64,000 bases of DNA from Telluria aromaticivorans. Its GTDB lineage: Bacteria; Pseudomonadota; Gammaproteobacteria; Burkholderiales; Burkholderiaceae_D. Shown here piece by piece: positions 16,737 through 26,043 of this stretch; within the stretch, counting starts at the first letter, position 1; every line of letters starts with the position of its first letter. Below the pieces are notes generated by a model. That model worked only from the letters and a program-made list of their open reading frames with translations. It made no database searches and was not told the DNA's origin. Location: positions 62,001 to 126,000 of the forward strand of contig NZ_JABAIV010000007.1 in the NCBI RefSeq assembly GCF_013003915.1, in the 5' to 3' direction. The translations under genes were made by a program, and so were the position numbers.

Positions 16737-17219
16737 ATGGAACTGGACAAAGCGGCAACGGCGGCGCAAGCCCATGTCATCGGCGTCAAATCCTGGCTGG
16801 CGTATGCGGGCGTGGTGGCGCTGGCCGTGGTGCTGTTCGCCGGCGCGCTGCCGCTGGCCTTCATGTGGAACGAGATCGCCGCGGCGGGCGTACTGGCTGT
16901 CTCGGCGCTGCTGGTGGCCTACCGCTTCCTGCTGGTGCGCAGCGTGCAGCTCTATTACGACGATGTCGGCGTGTGGGTGCATTCGGGCGTCCTGCCCTGG
17001 AAGAAGGGCGTCAGCGGCGTGAAATGGCGCGACATGGACGACGCCACCTACGTCAACGGTTTCGTGAGCTGGGCCACCCGTTCCTACACCGTGCGCATCG
17101 GCCACCGCTTCACGAAGGGCAGCGAGATCGTGCTGCACAACATCGCGCGCGGACGCCAGGCCGTGGAGACGGTCAACGCCGTGCATCAGGAAATGATCCG
17201 CAGCGGCGAATTCGAATAA
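16737..17219 (+). CDS. Hypothetical inner-membrane protein with a PH-like cytosolic domain
   Basis: A 160-aa protein from ATG 16737 (MELDKAATAAQ); a GTG at 16701 in the same frame is an alternative that would add 12 residues. Two hydrophobic helices (WLAYAGVVALAVVLFAGALP and IAAAGVLAVSALLVAYRFLL) are followed by a ~90-residue soluble domain (VQLYYDDVGVWVHSGVLPWKKGVSGVKW...) that looks like the beta-rich bacterial PH (YdbT/DUF304-like) domain. It is a stand-alone gene after the composite repeat. The function is unknown. Confidence 0.75.
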   Translation: MELDKAATAAQAHVIGVKSWLAYAGVVALAVVLFAGALPLAFMWNEIAAAGVLAVSALLVAYRFLLVRSVQLYYDDVGVWVHSGVLPWKKGVSGVKWRDMDDATYVNGFVSWATRSYTVRIGHRFTKGSEIVLHNIARGRQAVETVNAVHQEMIRSGEFE

Positions 17220-17368
17220 GCGTCGAGTAAACACGCACTACGTGTCGGAATGTTTCAGCCGTCCGCAAGCGGCCTGAATGGTGCTAATCTTCTTGCGCCT
17301 TGAAGTGTTCTGTTGCGCTTGCCGCGCACGGGACGCCTGACCTTTTATTTTGCACAGGTTCGAACAGA

Positions 17369-19282
17369 ATGATGAAAACGAAAATCGCGCTGGCTGTCCT
17401 GCTGGCGAGTTTCGCGCTGGCGCCTGCCAGTGCCAAGACCAGCAAGCCCGCCAAGGGCAAGGCCAAAGCCACCAAGGTGGTCAAGTCGAAAGCGGCCGAC
17501 AAGCGCAAGCCAAAGGCGCCCGTGAAGAAAGCTGCCGCAGCGGCAGCTGTTGCGGCGGTGGCGGCTCCGGTCGCCGTGGCCGCCGCGCCGGTCGCCAACC
17601 CGCTCGAAAAACGCCTCGACCGCCGCCTCGACACCATGAGCATGCAGTACCTGACCGCGCTGTGGCGCGTCGATCCGGAAGGCGCCGTCTATGTCGGCAA
17701 GTTCGAGCAGGCCGCCAACCTGACCATTCCCGACGCCGCCACCCGCGCCAGGAAGCTCGCCTTTGCCAATGAATGGCTCGACAAGTTCGGCAAGCTGGAC
17801 GTGCGCCAGCTGTCGCCGCGCCAGCGCACCGACCTGGCCCTCTTGGTGAACAAGCTGGAAAAAGACCGCTGGCAGCTGACCACCTGGCGCGAGTACGAGT
17901 GGAACCCGTCGATGCACAACATCGCCCAGCCGCTCGACCTGATCCTGAATACCGACTATGCGGCCAAGCCGCAGCGCCTGCGCACCATCCTCAAGCGCCT
18001 GACCAACGTGCCGGCCTACTACCAGGCCGCGCAAGCCTCGATCGTCAACCCGACCCGCGAGCACACCCAGCTCGCCATCGCGCAGGCGCCGGGCACCCTC
18101 GCGGTGCTGGCCGACCTGGGCAAGGCGGCCCAGGAATCGATCCTGAATGCGCAGGAAAAAGCCATCTTCGCGCAGCGCGTTGCCAGTGCAGGCACTGCGC
18201 TGCTGGGCTATGTGGACTTCCTGATTGCCCAGGACAAGGGCATGACGACCGGGGCCATCAAGCCGCGCCCCTTCCGCGCCGGCAAAAACCTGTACGAGCA
18301 GAAGTTCGCGCTCGAGATCCAGTCGTCCAGCAGCGCCGAGCAGACCTTCCGCAAAGCCCTGGCCACGCGCGAAGAGCTGCTCGCCCGCATGGACACGATC
18401 TCGGACGAACTGTGGCCGCGCTACATGGCAGGCGTGAACAAGCCGCGCGACCGCTTCCAGAAGATCGGCATGATGATCGACAAGCTCTCCAGCCGCCACG
18501 TCGCGCGCGAGAACTTCCTGCCCGAGATCCGCCGCCAGATCCCGCTGCTGCACAAGTTCGTCACGGACCGCAACCTGCTGACGCTCGACGCCGACAAGCC
18601 GCTGGAAGTGCGCGAGACGCCGATGTACCAGCGCGGCGTGGCTGGCGCCAGCATCGATGCGCCGGGCCCGTACCGCCCGAAAGACAAGACCTATTACAAC
18701 GTCACCCCGCTCGACAGCCTCACGCCGCAGCAGGCCGAAAGCAGCCTGCGCGAGTACAACGAGTGGATCCTGCAGATCCTGAACATCCACGAAGCCATCC
18801 CCGGCCACTACGCGCAGCTGGTCTACGCCAACCGTTCGCCCTCGCTGGTGAAGTCGCTGTTCGGTAACGGCGCGATGGTCGAAGGCTGGGCCGTGTACGG
18901 CGAGCGCATGATGCTCGAGAACGGCTACGGCGACAACGCACCCGAGATGTGGCTGATGTATTCGAAGTGGAACCTGCGCAGCGTGACCAACACCATCCTC
19001 GACTACAGCGTGCACGTGCTCGGCATGGGGCAGGCCGAGGCAATCGACCTGCTGGTGCGCCAGGCCTTCCAGACCCGCCAGGAGGCCGACGAGAAGTGGC
19101 GCCGCGTGTCGCTGACCTCGGTGCAGCTGACCAGCTACTACAGCGGCTACGAGCAGATCATGGAACTGCGCGAGCGCCGCAAGCGCCAGCTGGGAGAGCG
19201 CTTCGACCTGAAGGAATTCCACGACCAGTTCCTCGGCTACGGCAACGCGCCGGTGAAGATGATTTCGGAACTGATGCAATAA
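17369..19282 (+). CDS. Secreted DUF885-family putative zinc metalloprotein
   Basis: A 637-aa protein with signal peptide MMKTKIALAVLLASFALAPASA, then an unusual ~50-residue lysine/alanine-rich linker (KPAKGKAKATKVVK, AAAAAAVAAVAAPVAVAAAP) before the catalytic domain. The DUF885 domain carries His474-Glu475-x4-His480 (HEAIPGH), a metalloprotease-like zinc motif, and a downstream EGWAVYGERMM that could give the third ligand. Family members are periplasmic or extracellular and assumed to be peptidases. No operon partner is present. The start is the first of two adjacent ATGs. Confidence 0.88.
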   Translation: MMKTKIALAVLLASFALAPASAKTSKPAKGKAKATKVVKSKAADKRKPKAPVKKAAAAAAVAAVAAPVAVAAAPVANPLEKRLDRRLDTMSMQYLTALWRVDPEGAVYVGKFEQAANLTIPDAATRARKLAFANEWLDKFGKLDVRQLSPRQRTDLALLVNKLEKDRWQLTTWREYEWNPSMHNIAQPLDLILNTDYAAKPQRLRTILKRLTNVPAYYQAAQASIVNPTREHTQLAIAQAPGTLAVLADLGKAAQESILNAQEKAIFAQRVASAGTALLGYVDFLIAQDKGMTTGAIKPRPFRAGKNLYEQKFALEIQSSSSAEQTFRKALATREELLARMDTISDELWPRYMAGVNKPRDRFQKIGMMIDKLSSRHVARENFLPEIRRQIPLLHKFVTDRNLLTLDADKPLEVRETPMYQRGVAGASIDAPGPYRPKDKTYYNVTPLDSLTPQQAESSLREYNEWILQILNIHEAIPGHYAQLVYANRSPSLVKSLFGNGAMVEGWAVYGERMMLENGYGDNAPEMWLMYSKWNLRSVTNTILDYSVHVLGMGQAEAIDLLVRQAFQTRQEADEKWRRVSLTSVQLTSYYSGYEQIMELRERRKRQLGERFDLKEFHDQFLGYGNAPVKMISELMQ

Positions 19283-19622
19283 GTTGCAACACAGGAGACT
19301 GTGACAATGTGTTGATATTGCACAGCAGCCTTGCTGTGCAAAAGCGCACAAGCAGCGTGCTTCCACGCTCGCTTGTGCGCAATATCTTCGGGGATAGAAT
19401 GGATGTGGACCTCGCTTCAAAGCAGGCCAATAACCATAAGCCGGAGACAAATCCCATGACCTTCCTTCCTTCGCCGTCGTCCTAGGCGTCCCGGGCGTGC
19501 CGGGCCGGCTCGCCGATTTTTCCCTTGTTGTGTCGTCGATTGCCGGTCATGGACAGGCGTGGCTTCTTGCGCCTGGCGTTTCCGGTCCTGTAGTGCTTGC
19601 AAAGAACAGAACGGAGACTTCC
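19283..19622. other. Gap with two consecutive perfect hairpins, then the PHB depolymerase leader
   Basis: Two hairpins follow the DUF885 gene: TTGCACAGCA-GCCT-TGCTGTGCAA at 19318-19341, and a longer one at 19344-19380 whose outer arm GCGCACAAGC and inner arm AGCGTG both pair exactly with the other side, with one unpaired C between. Neither is followed by a T-run, so they are RNA structures or Rho-type 3' ends rather than classic intrinsic terminators. The remainder is the leader of the PHB depolymerase gene and includes a nine-codon reading frame at 19456-19485. Confidence 0.55.
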
Positions 19623-21359
19623 ATGGCATTCCTCTTCAAACAGGCGGCAATTTCTGCGGCCTGCATCGCGCTCGCTGCGCCCGCATCCGCACAACTCCAG
19701 GCCGGACCGGGCACGTGGAGTGCAAACCAGACCTGGGCCACCGACACCACCAACGGCGGCGCCCTCACCGGCTACTACTACTGGCCTGCGACGACGCCGA
19801 CGCTGGCCGGCAAGCGCGCCCTGGTGCTGGTGCTGCACGGCTGCGCGCAGACCGCGGCCAACGACGTCATCGCCGGCACGGGCGACGCCGGTTACAACTG
19901 GAAGGCGGCCGCCGACCAGTATGGCGCCGTGATCCTCGCTCCGAACGCCACCGGCAACCTGTACGGCGCGCATTGCTGGGACTGGGCCGCCACCAACCGC
20001 AGCCGCAGCTACGGGCACAACGCGGTGCTGCTCGACCTGATCAACCGTTTTGTAAGCAACCCGCAGTATGCGATCGACCCCAAGCAGGTGTATGTCACCG
20101 GCCTCTCGTCCGGCGGTTCGAAGACCATGGTGATGGGCTGCGTGGCGCCCGATGTCTTCGCCGGGGTCGGCATCAATGCCGGCCCGTCGCCGACCGTGTC
20201 GAGCTCGCAGATCTCCTCAGTCCCCTCGGGCACGACCTCCAGCAGCGTGGCCAGCGCCTGTACCTCGTGGGCAGGCACTAACGCCAGCCAGTTCCAGACC
20301 CAGGTTGCGAGCGTCATCTGGGGCACCAATGATTACGTGGTGGGGCAGGCCTACGGCCCGCTGAACGCGGCCGCGATGCGCCAGGTGTATGGCGGCACCT
20401 TCACCAAGGGCGCCACCGCCACGGTGCCGACCGGCGGCAGCAACGTGCCCTACACGGACGCCAACGGCAAGCTGCGCACCTCGGAAATCGTCGTGACCGG
20501 CATGGCCCATGCGTGGCCGGCAGGCAGCGGTGGCCAGAACAGCAATTACGTGGACGCCACCAAGGTCAACTACCCCTCCTTCGTGATGGACTTCTGGTTC
20601 AAGAACAACCTGCGCGTGTCGCAGTCCGCGCCCCCAGCGATGACGTCGTGCAGCGCCAGCGTGTCCGGGTCGACCGTGACGGTGAATGGCGCCGCGACCG
20701 ATGCGGCGGGCGCGATCAGCAGCTACCGCGTGGTGCTCAATGGGCCGAGCCCGGTGAATGACCTTGCTGCCGGCAGCGGCGCGAGCTTCAGCAAGGCCTA
20801 CGCATCGCGCGCGGATGGCTACTACTCGGGCACGGTGACGGCGACCAACAGCACGACCGGCCTGACCTCAAACGCCTGCGCCATCCCGCAATTCCTGGTC
20901 GGCAGCGCACCCGCCTTGCTGCCTCCGGGCGGGCTGGCGATCGGCGCGCGCACGGCCAGCAGCATCGCGCTGTCCTGGAACGCGGCCAATGGCGCGGTCG
21001 GCTATAACGTCTACCGCAACGGCGCCAAGGTCAATGGCGCGGCGCTGGCGGGGATGGGCTACACGGATGGCGGCCTGGCCTCTGGCACCAGCTATACCTA
21101 CGAGGTGACGGCGACCGGGAACGGCGGCGTGGAAAGTGCGAAATCCGCCAGCGTCGTTGGATCGACCACCTCCGGCTTCACGTGCACGGCCACCACCGCC
21201 AGCAACTACGCGCACGTGACGGCCGGACGCGCGCACAACAGCGGCGGCTATGCGCTGGCCAACGGGTCGAACCAGAACATGGGCTTGAACAACACGTTCT
21301 ACACCTCGACGCTGGCGCAGACTTCAAGCGGGTATTACGTGATTGGGAACTGCCCTTGA
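19623..21359 (+). CDS. Secreted PHB-depolymerase-family esterase with FN3 and C-terminal binding domains
   Basis: A 578-aa exported protein. Signal peptide MAFLFKQAAISAACIALAAPASA; catalytic alpha/beta-hydrolase with LVLVLHGCAQTA (oxyanion region) and lipase box GLSSG with Ser162; a likely catalytic His in GMAHAWPAG. An SCSASVSGSTVTVNG segment and a fibronectin-III-like domain (PPGGLAIGARTASSIALSWNAA) follow, then a ~60-residue C-terminal module (CTATTASNYAHVTAGRAHNSGG) seen in polymer-binding depolymerases. It is likely to hydrolyse extracellular poly(3-hydroxybutyrate) or a related polyester. The start is ATG 19623 after CGGAGAC. An 8-bp GC hairpin lies just downstream (21381-21403). Confidence 0.9.
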   Translation: MAFLFKQAAISAACIALAAPASAQLQAGPGTWSANQTWATDTTNGGALTGYYYWPATTPTLAGKRALVLVLHGCAQTAANDVIAGTGDAGYNWKAAADQYGAVILAPNATGNLYGAHCWDWAATNRSRSYGHNAVLLDLINRFVSNPQYAIDPKQVYVTGLSSGGSKTMVMGCVAPDVFAGVGINAGPSPTVSSSQISSVPSGTTSSSVASACTSWAGTNASQFQTQVASVIWGTNDYVVGQAYGPLNAAAMRQVYGGTFTKGATATVPTGGSNVPYTDANGKLRTSEIVVTGMAHAWPAGSGGQNSNYVDATKVNYPSFVMDFWFKNNLRVSQSAPPAMTSCSASVSGSTVTVNGAATDAAGAISSYRVVLNGPSPVNDLAAGSGASFSKAYASRADGYYSGTVTATNSTTGLTSNACAIPQFLVGSAPALLPPGGLAIGARTASSIALSWNAANGAVGYNVYRNGAKVNGAALAGMGYTDGGLASGTSYTYEVTATGNGGVESAKSASVVGSTTSGFTCTATTASNYAHVTAGRAHNSGGYALANGSNQNMGLNNTFYTSTLAQTSSGYYVIGNCP

Positions 21360-21380
21360 CCCGCAAAGGGAGTTGACGCG

Positions 21381-21403
21381 GGACCGGGCCAGGCACCCGG
21401 TCC
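21381..21403 (+). terminator. Hairpin downstream of PHB depolymerase
   Basis: GGACCGGG (21381-21388) pairs exactly with CCCGGTCC (21396-21403) across a 7-nt loop. It starts 21 bp after the depolymerase stop. There is no T-run, so termination is uncertain. Confidence 0.35.
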
Positions 21404-21418
21404 TGTAGACTCGTTTGC

Positions 21419-21574
21419 ATGAAGATGCGCAAGAAATCCGAGCTGCCGGTGAAGACCTGCGCACACTGTTTGCTGCCATTCACGTGGCGCAAAAAGTGGG
21501 AGCGGGACTGGGACCAGGTGAAGTATTGTTCCGAGCGCTGCCGCCGCGGCGGAAAGCACGGAGCGCCGGATTGA
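21419..21574 (+). CDS. DUF2256 small zinc-finger-like protein
   Basis: A 51-codon gene from ATG 21419 to TGA 21574. The product contains two cysteine pairs ([16 protein letters not shown] and [12 protein letters not shown]), the spacing typical of DUF2256, a family of ~45-55 aa proteins likely to bind zinc. Members are often annotated next to cryptochrome/photolyase genes; none is here. It ends 4 bp from the end of the convergent tatC gene, so the two transcripts probably overlap. Confidence 0.85.
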   Translation: MKMRKKSELPVKTCAHCLLPFTWRKKWERDWDQVKYCSERCRRGGKHGAPD

Positions 21575-21578
21575 ACGT

Positions 21579-22331
21579 TCAGGCGTCCTGCGGGGCGCGG
21601 GTGATGCGGGCAAACAGCGGCGCCACCAGGATACCCAGCTCGTAGAGCAGGCACATCGGGATGGCCAGCGCCAGCTGGCTGACCACGTCCGGCGGCGTGA
21701 CGATGGCGGCGATCACGAAGGCGCCGACGATCACGTAGGAGCGGATTTCCTTGAGCTTGGCGATGCTGACGATCCCCATGCGCACCAGGATCACCACCAC
21801 CACCGGCACCTCGAAGGTGGCGCCGAAGGCCAGGCACATCGACATGACGAAATCGAGGTAGTTCTCGATGTCGGGCGTCACGGCGATCGACTTCGGCGCG
21901 AACTCGCCGATGAACTGGAACACGCGGCCGAACACGAAGAAATAGCAGAAGGCCACGCCGCCGATGAACAGCAGCGAGGACGAAATCACCAAAGGCAGCA
22001 CCAGGCGCTTTTCATGCGCGTACAGGCCGGGCGCCACGAAGGCCCACAGCTGGTAGAACACCCAGGGCAGCGCAATGATAAAGGCGAGCAGCAGCGTCAC
22101 CTTCATCGGCACCAGGAAGGGCGAGATCACGCCGGTGGCGATCATCGTCGAGCCGGCCGGCAGCGAGGCGACCATGGGCGCGGCCAGCAGGTCGTAAACC
22201 TGCGAGGGGCCGGGCCAGAAGAACAGCGCTGCGCAGGCGATCGCGATCCCGATCGACGCCTTGACCAGGCGGTCACGCAGTTCGACGAGGTGGGAAATGA
22301 AAGTTTCTTCGCCTGCGGCTTCTTCGGTCAT
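21579..22331 (-). CDS. tatC: Sec-independent protein translocase subunit TatC
   Basis: A 250-aa polytopic protein with six hydrophobic helices. The cytosolic N-terminus ETFISHLVELRDRLVKA and the conserved LPWVFYQLWAFVAPGLYAHEKR loop are the TatC signatures that bind the twin-arginine signal peptide. TatC forms the receptor complex with TatB. It immediately follows tatB with no gap and is the last gene of the minus-strand block. Confidence 0.97.
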   Translation of the reverse strand: MTEEAAGEETFISHLVELRDRLVKASIGIAIACAALFFWPGPSQVYDLLAAPMVASLPAGSTMIATGVISPFLVPMKVTLLLAFIIALPWVFYQLWAFVAPGLYAHEKRLVLPLVISSSLLFIGGVAFCYFFVFGRVFQFIGEFAPKSIAVTPDIENYLDFVMSMCLAFGATFEVPVVVVILVRMGIVSIAKLKEIRSYVIVGAFVIAAIVTPPDVVSQLALAIPMCLLYELGILVAPLFARITRAPQDA

Positions 22332-22841
22332 TTAGAAAAACGAACTCTTGGATTTGCTGGAACCTGGGCGGAACTTGCGCACGCGCGCAGCGCCCGACAG
22401 CACATGGGTCTTGCCGCCGTTGCGGTGCTTGTACCAGGCCGGCACGCTTGATGTGCGCACCACTTTCTTGCGGCGGAAATCGCGCGCCTTGCGTTCGATA
22501 TCCGTTGTGCTGAGGAAGGACGAGGACGACGAACCGGAATGCGCGGACATCGCCTCGCGCCCGTCCCACAGCGCCTCGACCTCGTCGACCTGGCTGGAAA
22601 CGGAGTGCTGGAGGTCGTCCTTGAACGACTGCGCGCTCTCGTGCACTTCCTTGTGCAGGTTGCGCAGCTCGTCGAGTTCGATCTCGCGGCTGACTTCGGA
22701 TTTCACGTCGTGCAGGTAGCGCTGGGCGCGGCCATACAGCGTGCCGGCCATGCGCGCCACCTTCGGCAGCTTTTCAGGGCCGATCACGATCAGCGCGACT
22801 ACGCCGATGATCGCGATTTTCGATAGTCCGAGATCGATCAT
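22332..22841 (-). CDS. tatB: Sec-independent protein translocase subunit TatB
   Basis: A 169-aa protein with the TatB-type N-terminus MIDLGLSKIAIIGVVALIVIG containing one transmembrane helix and the conserved Glu-Lys-Leu-Pro (GPEKLPKVAR). An amphipathic helix and a long charged tail follow, ending in a lysine/arginine/serine-rich stretch (RVRKFRPGSSKSKSSFF). TatB pairs with TatC to receive folded Tat substrates. It lies 9 bp downstream of tatA. Confidence 0.95.
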   Translation of the reverse strand: MIDLGLSKIAIIGVVALIVIGPEKLPKVARMAGTLYGRAQRYLHDVKSEVSREIELDELRNLHKEVHESAQSFKDDLQHSVSSQVDEVEALWDGREAMSAHSGSSSSSFLSTTDIERKARDFRRKKVVRTSSVPAWYKHRNGGKTHVLSGAARVRKFRPGSSKSKSSFF

Positions 22842-22850
22842 GCCCGGCGA

Positions 22851-23102
22851 TTAATGACGGGTCTTTTCGCGGGTTTCGACATCGATGGTCGACTTGTCGG
22901 CGACCTGTTGCGTCGTGGTGGTGGTCGTGGTGGTGGCGCCAGGCTCGGCATTCGCCTTGTCTTCCTCGCCCTTCACGCCATCCTTGAAGCCCTTCACGGC
23001 CTTGCCGAGATCGCCACCGATACTGCCAATCTTCTTGGTGCCGAAAATCAGCATCACGACGACCAGCACAATGACCCAGTGCCAAATACTCATTGAACCC
23101 AT
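22851..23102 (-). CDS. tatA: Sec-independent protein translocase subunit TatA
   Basis: An 83-aa protein with the TatA transmembrane helix ([19 protein letters not shown]), glycine hinge and amphipathic helix ([18 protein letters not shown]). The tail has an eight-threonine run before the charged end. TatA oligomerises to open the Tat pore. The first ATG (23102) has AGGAG seven bases upstream and is preferred over an internal ATG three codons later. It is followed closely by tatB. Confidence 0.95.
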   Translation of the reverse strand: MGSMSIWHWVIVLVVVMLIFGTKKIGSIGGDLGKAVKGFKDGVKGEEDKANAEPGATTTTTTTTQQVADKSTIDVETREKTRH

Positions 23103-23217
23103 GTTTATCTCCTAGCGAGGCGCACGCGCCTGTAAATCGGGAAAGCGTATGTTTCAGTATACGCCATGCGGGAGCAGCTTGCCCCCATTAAAAACTTAGT
23201 AAGGGCTTAGCCAGCTT

Positions 23218-23592
23218 TTATGTACCGAGGCCGCGCCATGGGCGCTTGCCGCCATACACGTGCAGGTGCAGGTGATAGACCTCCTGCCCGCCGTCCGGTC
23301 CGGTATTGATCAGGGTCTTGAAGCCACCGCTGCGTCCGCCGTTGCCGTCCGTCTTGACCGCGACACCATGCTCTTCTGCAAGTTTCGGCGCCAGCGCCAG
23401 CATCTTGCCCAGCACCGCCGCATGCTCGCCGGTGCAATCCGACAAGGTGGCCACGTGCTGCTTCGGGATCACCAGCAGGTGCACCGGGGCCGCCGGGTTG
23501 ATATCCTTGAACGCCAGCACCTCGTCGTCTTCGTAGACGATATTCGCCGGAATCTGCTTGGCGACGATCTTGCAGAAAATGCAGTTATCCAT
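23218..23592 (-). CDS. hinT: HIT-family nucleotide hydrolase (HinT-like)
   Basis: A 124-aa HIT protein. The catalytic histidine triad HLHLHVYGG is at the C-terminus, and MDNCIFCKIVAKQIPANIVYEDD is the canonical HinT start. HinT hydrolyses AMP-linked phosphoramidates such as adenosine 5'-phosphoramidate. It lies between hisE and tatA on the same strand, an order seen in many beta-proteobacteria. Gaps of 128 and 115 bp on either side leave room for separate promoters. Confidence 0.93.
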   Translation of the reverse strand: MDNCIFCKIVAKQIPANIVYEDDEVLAFKDINPAAPVHLLVIPKQHVATLSDCTGEHAAVLGKMLALAPKLAEEHGVAVKTDGNGGRSGGFKTLINTGPDGGQEVYHLHLHVYGGKRPWRGLGT

Positions 23593-23720
23593 CTTGTCTC
23601 CGGAATGAAAATGCCGAGCCCATGCATCCTATCGATGCCGCATGACACCGGTGTGACGGGTAAAAAACCGATTATGACATCAGATGCGATATTGGCAAGT
23701 ACGGGCGCGCCGGCTGCGCC

Positions 23721-24062
23721 TTACTCGTCCTTGCGCGCGGCTTTTTCATCGATGCCGGACACGCCTTCGCGGCGCCCCAGCTCGTCGATGACCTGTTGCG
23801 GCGTGAGCCCGAACTGGGACAGCAGCACCATCGTGTGGAACCACAGGTCGGCGGTCTCGTACAGCACCTTGGCGGCGTCGCCCGAGACGCGCGCGTCCTT
23901 GGCGGCCATCACGGTCTCGGTGGCTTCCTCGCCGATCTTTTTCAGGATCGCGTCGTCGCCCTTGCTGAACAGCTTGGCCACATAGGAAGTTGCAGGATCG
24001 CCGCCATTGTCCGGCTTGCGCGATTCGATCACGGCCGCGACGCGGGCCAGAATGTCGCTCAT
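23721..24062 (-). CDS. hisE: Phosphoribosyl-ATP diphosphatase
   Basis: A 113-aa MazG-like protein that hydrolyses PR-ATP to PR-AMP, the second step of histidine synthesis. Family features are [30 protein letters not shown], with metal-binding acidic residues, and the downstream [14 protein letters not shown]. The start overlaps the hisI stop (24059-24062). In this organism HisE and HisI are separate proteins rather than the fused HisIE of enterobacteria. Confidence 0.96.
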   Translation of the reverse strand: MSDILARVAAVIESRKPDNGGDPATSYVAKLFSKGDDAILKKIGEEATETVMAAKDARVSGDAAKVLYETADLWFHTMVLLSQFGLTPQQVIDELGRREGVSGIDEKAARKDE

Positions 24063-24457
24063 GGATGTTTTTTCGCGTAGATGGTGTCGGGATCCTGCAG
24101 CACGGGGTCAACCGCCTGCCAGTCTTCGCCGTCGAATTTCTGGAAGAAGCAGGAATGGCGTCCCGTATGGCAGGCGATGCCGCCCACCTGCTCGATCTTG
24201 AGCAGCACCACGTCTTCGTCGCAGTCCAGGCGCATTTCTACTACCCGCTGGGTGTGGCCGGATTCTTCGCCCTTGTGCCACAGCTTCTTGCGCGAGCGGC
24301 TCCAGTAGACGGCTTCGCCCAGCTCCACCGTTTTGGCCAGCGCGTCGCGGTTCATCCAGGCGAACATCAATATGTCGCCGGTCGCCGCTTCTTGCGCGAT
24401 CACCGGCACCAGGCCGTTCTCGTCCCAGCGGACCTTGTTGAGCCATTTGTGCGCCAT
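24059..24457 (-). CDS. hisI: Phosphoribosyl-AMP cyclohydrolase
   Basis: A 132-aa protein that opens the adenine ring of PR-AMP, step three of the pathway. Conserved motifs are [15 protein letters not shown], the zinc ligands in [29 protein letters not shown], and [19 protein letters not shown]. The ATG at 24457 is preferred; a GTG two codons upstream is possible and would overlap the hisF stop. It follows hisF by two bases. Confidence 0.95.
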   Translation of the reverse strand: MAHKWLNKVRWDENGLVPVIAQEAATGDILMFAWMNRDALAKTVELGEAVYWSRSRKKLWHKGEESGHTQRVVEMRLDCDEDVVLLKIEQVGGIACHTGRHSCFFQKFDGEDWQAVDPVLQDPDTIYAKKHP

Positions 24458-24459
24458 GC

Positions 24460-25221
24460 TCACTCCAGCCGCATCGGGATGCCGCGTTCAGCCATGTAGC
24501 GCTTCGCCTCGCCGACCGTGTGCTGCCCGTAGTGGAAGATGCTGGCGGCCAGCACCGCATCGGCGTGGCCTTGCAAAATGCCGTCGGCCAGGTCTTGCAG
24601 GCCGCCGACACCGCCCGAGGCGATCACGGAAATACCCACCGCATCCGACACGGCGCGCGTCAGGCCCAGGTCGAAACCGGACTTGGTGCCGTCGCGGTCC
24701 ATCGAGGTGAGCAGCAGCTCGCCGGCGCCAAGAGACTCCATCTTGCGCGCCCACTCCACCGCATCCAGCCCGGTGGCATTGCGCCCACCGTGGGTAAACA
24801 CCTCCCATTTGCCGGGTGCCACCTGCTTGGCGTCGATCGCCACCACGATGCACTGCGAACCGTGCTTCTGCGAGGCCTCGAACACCAGCTGCGGGTTGGT
24901 GACCGCCGAGGTGTTCATCGACACCTTGTCGGCGCCGGCATTGAGCAGGCGGCGCACGTCTTCGACCTTGCGCACGCCGCCACCGACGGTAAGCGGGATG
25001 AACACGGTCGAGGCCACGGCTTCGATGATCGGCAGGATCAGGTCGCGGCCGTCGCTCGAGGCAGTGATGTCGAGGAAGGTGAGTTCGTCGGCGCCCTGGC
25101 CATCGTAGCGGCGCGCGATCTCGACCGGGTCGCCGGCATCGCGCAGCTCGGTGAAGTTGACGCCCTTGACCACGCGGCCACCGGTAACGTCCAGGCAGGG
25201 GATGATGCGTTTTGCGAGCAT
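24460..25221 (-). CDS. hisF: Imidazole glycerol phosphate synthase, cyclase subunit
   Basis: A 253-aa TIM barrel. [20 protein letters not shown] carries the catalytic Asp of HisF, and the second catalytic Asp is in [13 protein letters not shown]. Phosphate-binding loops are VGGGVR and ASGGVGG. It works with HisH, whose glutaminase supplies ammonia, to make imidazole glycerol phosphate and AICAR. The start is ATG 25221; it begins 5 bp after hisA. Confidence 0.97.
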   Translation of the reverse strand: MLAKRIIPCLDVTGGRVVKGVNFTELRDAGDPVEIARRYDGQGADELTFLDITASSDGRDLILPIIEAVASTVFIPLTVGGGVRKVEDVRRLLNAGADKVSMNTSAVTNPQLVFEASQKHGSQCIVVAIDAKQVAPGKWEVFTHGGRNATGLDAVEWARKMESLGAGELLLTSMDRDGTKSGFDLGLTRAVSDAVGISVIASGGVGGLQDLADGILQGHADAVLAASIFHYGQHTVGEAKRYMAERGIPMRLE

Positions 25222-25226
25222 AAAGC

Positions 25227-26003
25227 TTAGGCCTGGGCGCCCTCGGTCAGTACGTCGGCGCGTTCCTGGGCCGATGCCAGGTCGAGCGTGCCTTCGTAGA
25301 TCGAACGGCCGCAGATGACCCCTTCGATGCCTTCGTCCTGCACCGCGCACAGCGCTTCGACGTCGGCCAGGACGTGCACGCCGCCCGAGGCGATGATCGG
25401 GATGCGCACTGCCTGGGCCAGCTTGACGGTGGCTTCGATGTTCACGCCGCCCATCATGCCGTCGCGGCCGATATCGGTGTAGACGATCGATTCGACGCCA
25501 TAGCCTTCGAATTTCTTGGCCAGGTCGATCACTTCGTGGCCCGACATCTTGCTCCAGCCGTCGGTGGCGACCTTGCCGTCGCGCGCATCCAGGCCGACGA
25601 TGATCTGGCCCGGGAAGGCGCCGCAGGCGTCGTGCAGGAAGCCCGGGTTCTTCACTGCGGCGGTGCCGACGATGATGTAGCTGATGCCGTCGTCCAGGTA
25701 GCGCTCGATGGTGTCGAGGTCGCGGATGCCGCCGCCCAGCTGGACCGGGATCTCGTCGATGCCATGCTCGTCGGCGTATTCCTGCACGACCTTCAGGATC
25801 GCCTTGACCGCGCCTTCGTTCTTCGGCTTGCCGGCGAAAGCGCCGTTCAGGTCGACCAGGTGCAGGCGGCGCGCTCCCTGCTTGAGCCAATGCAGCGCCA
25901 TGTCGGCGGGATCTTCGGAGAACACGGTGGCGAGTTCCATGTCGCCCTGTTTCAGGCGAACGCAGTGACCGTCTTTCAGGTCGATGGCGGGGATCAGCAG
26001 CAT
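25227..26003 (-). CDS. hisA: ProFAR isomerase
   Basis: A TIM-barrel isomerase, 258 aa from ATG 26003 ([17 protein letters not shown], with the catalytic Asp8). The second catalytic Asp is in [13 protein letters not shown], and phosphate loops are QLGGGIR and ASGGVH. It isomerises the aminoaldose of ProFAR to the aminoketose. A longer reading frame upstream overlaps hisH out of frame and is not used. It sits between hisH and hisF. Confidence 0.97.
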   Translation of the reverse strand: MLLIPAIDLKDGHCVRLKQGDMELATVFSEDPADMALHWLKQGARRLHLVDLNGAFAGKPKNEGAVKAILKVVQEYADEHGIDEIPVQLGGGIRDLDTIERYLDDGISYIIVGTAAVKNPGFLHDACGAFPGQIIVGLDARDGKVATDGWSKMSGHEVIDLAKKFEGYGVESIVYTDIGRDGMMGGVNIEATVKLAQAVRIPIIASGGVHVLADVEALCAVQDEGIEGVICGRSIYEGTLDLASAQERADVLTEGAQA

Positions 26004-26043
26004 GGTCGTTGTCTGGTGGTTGGAGGTTGAGGTGTCCGTGGAC

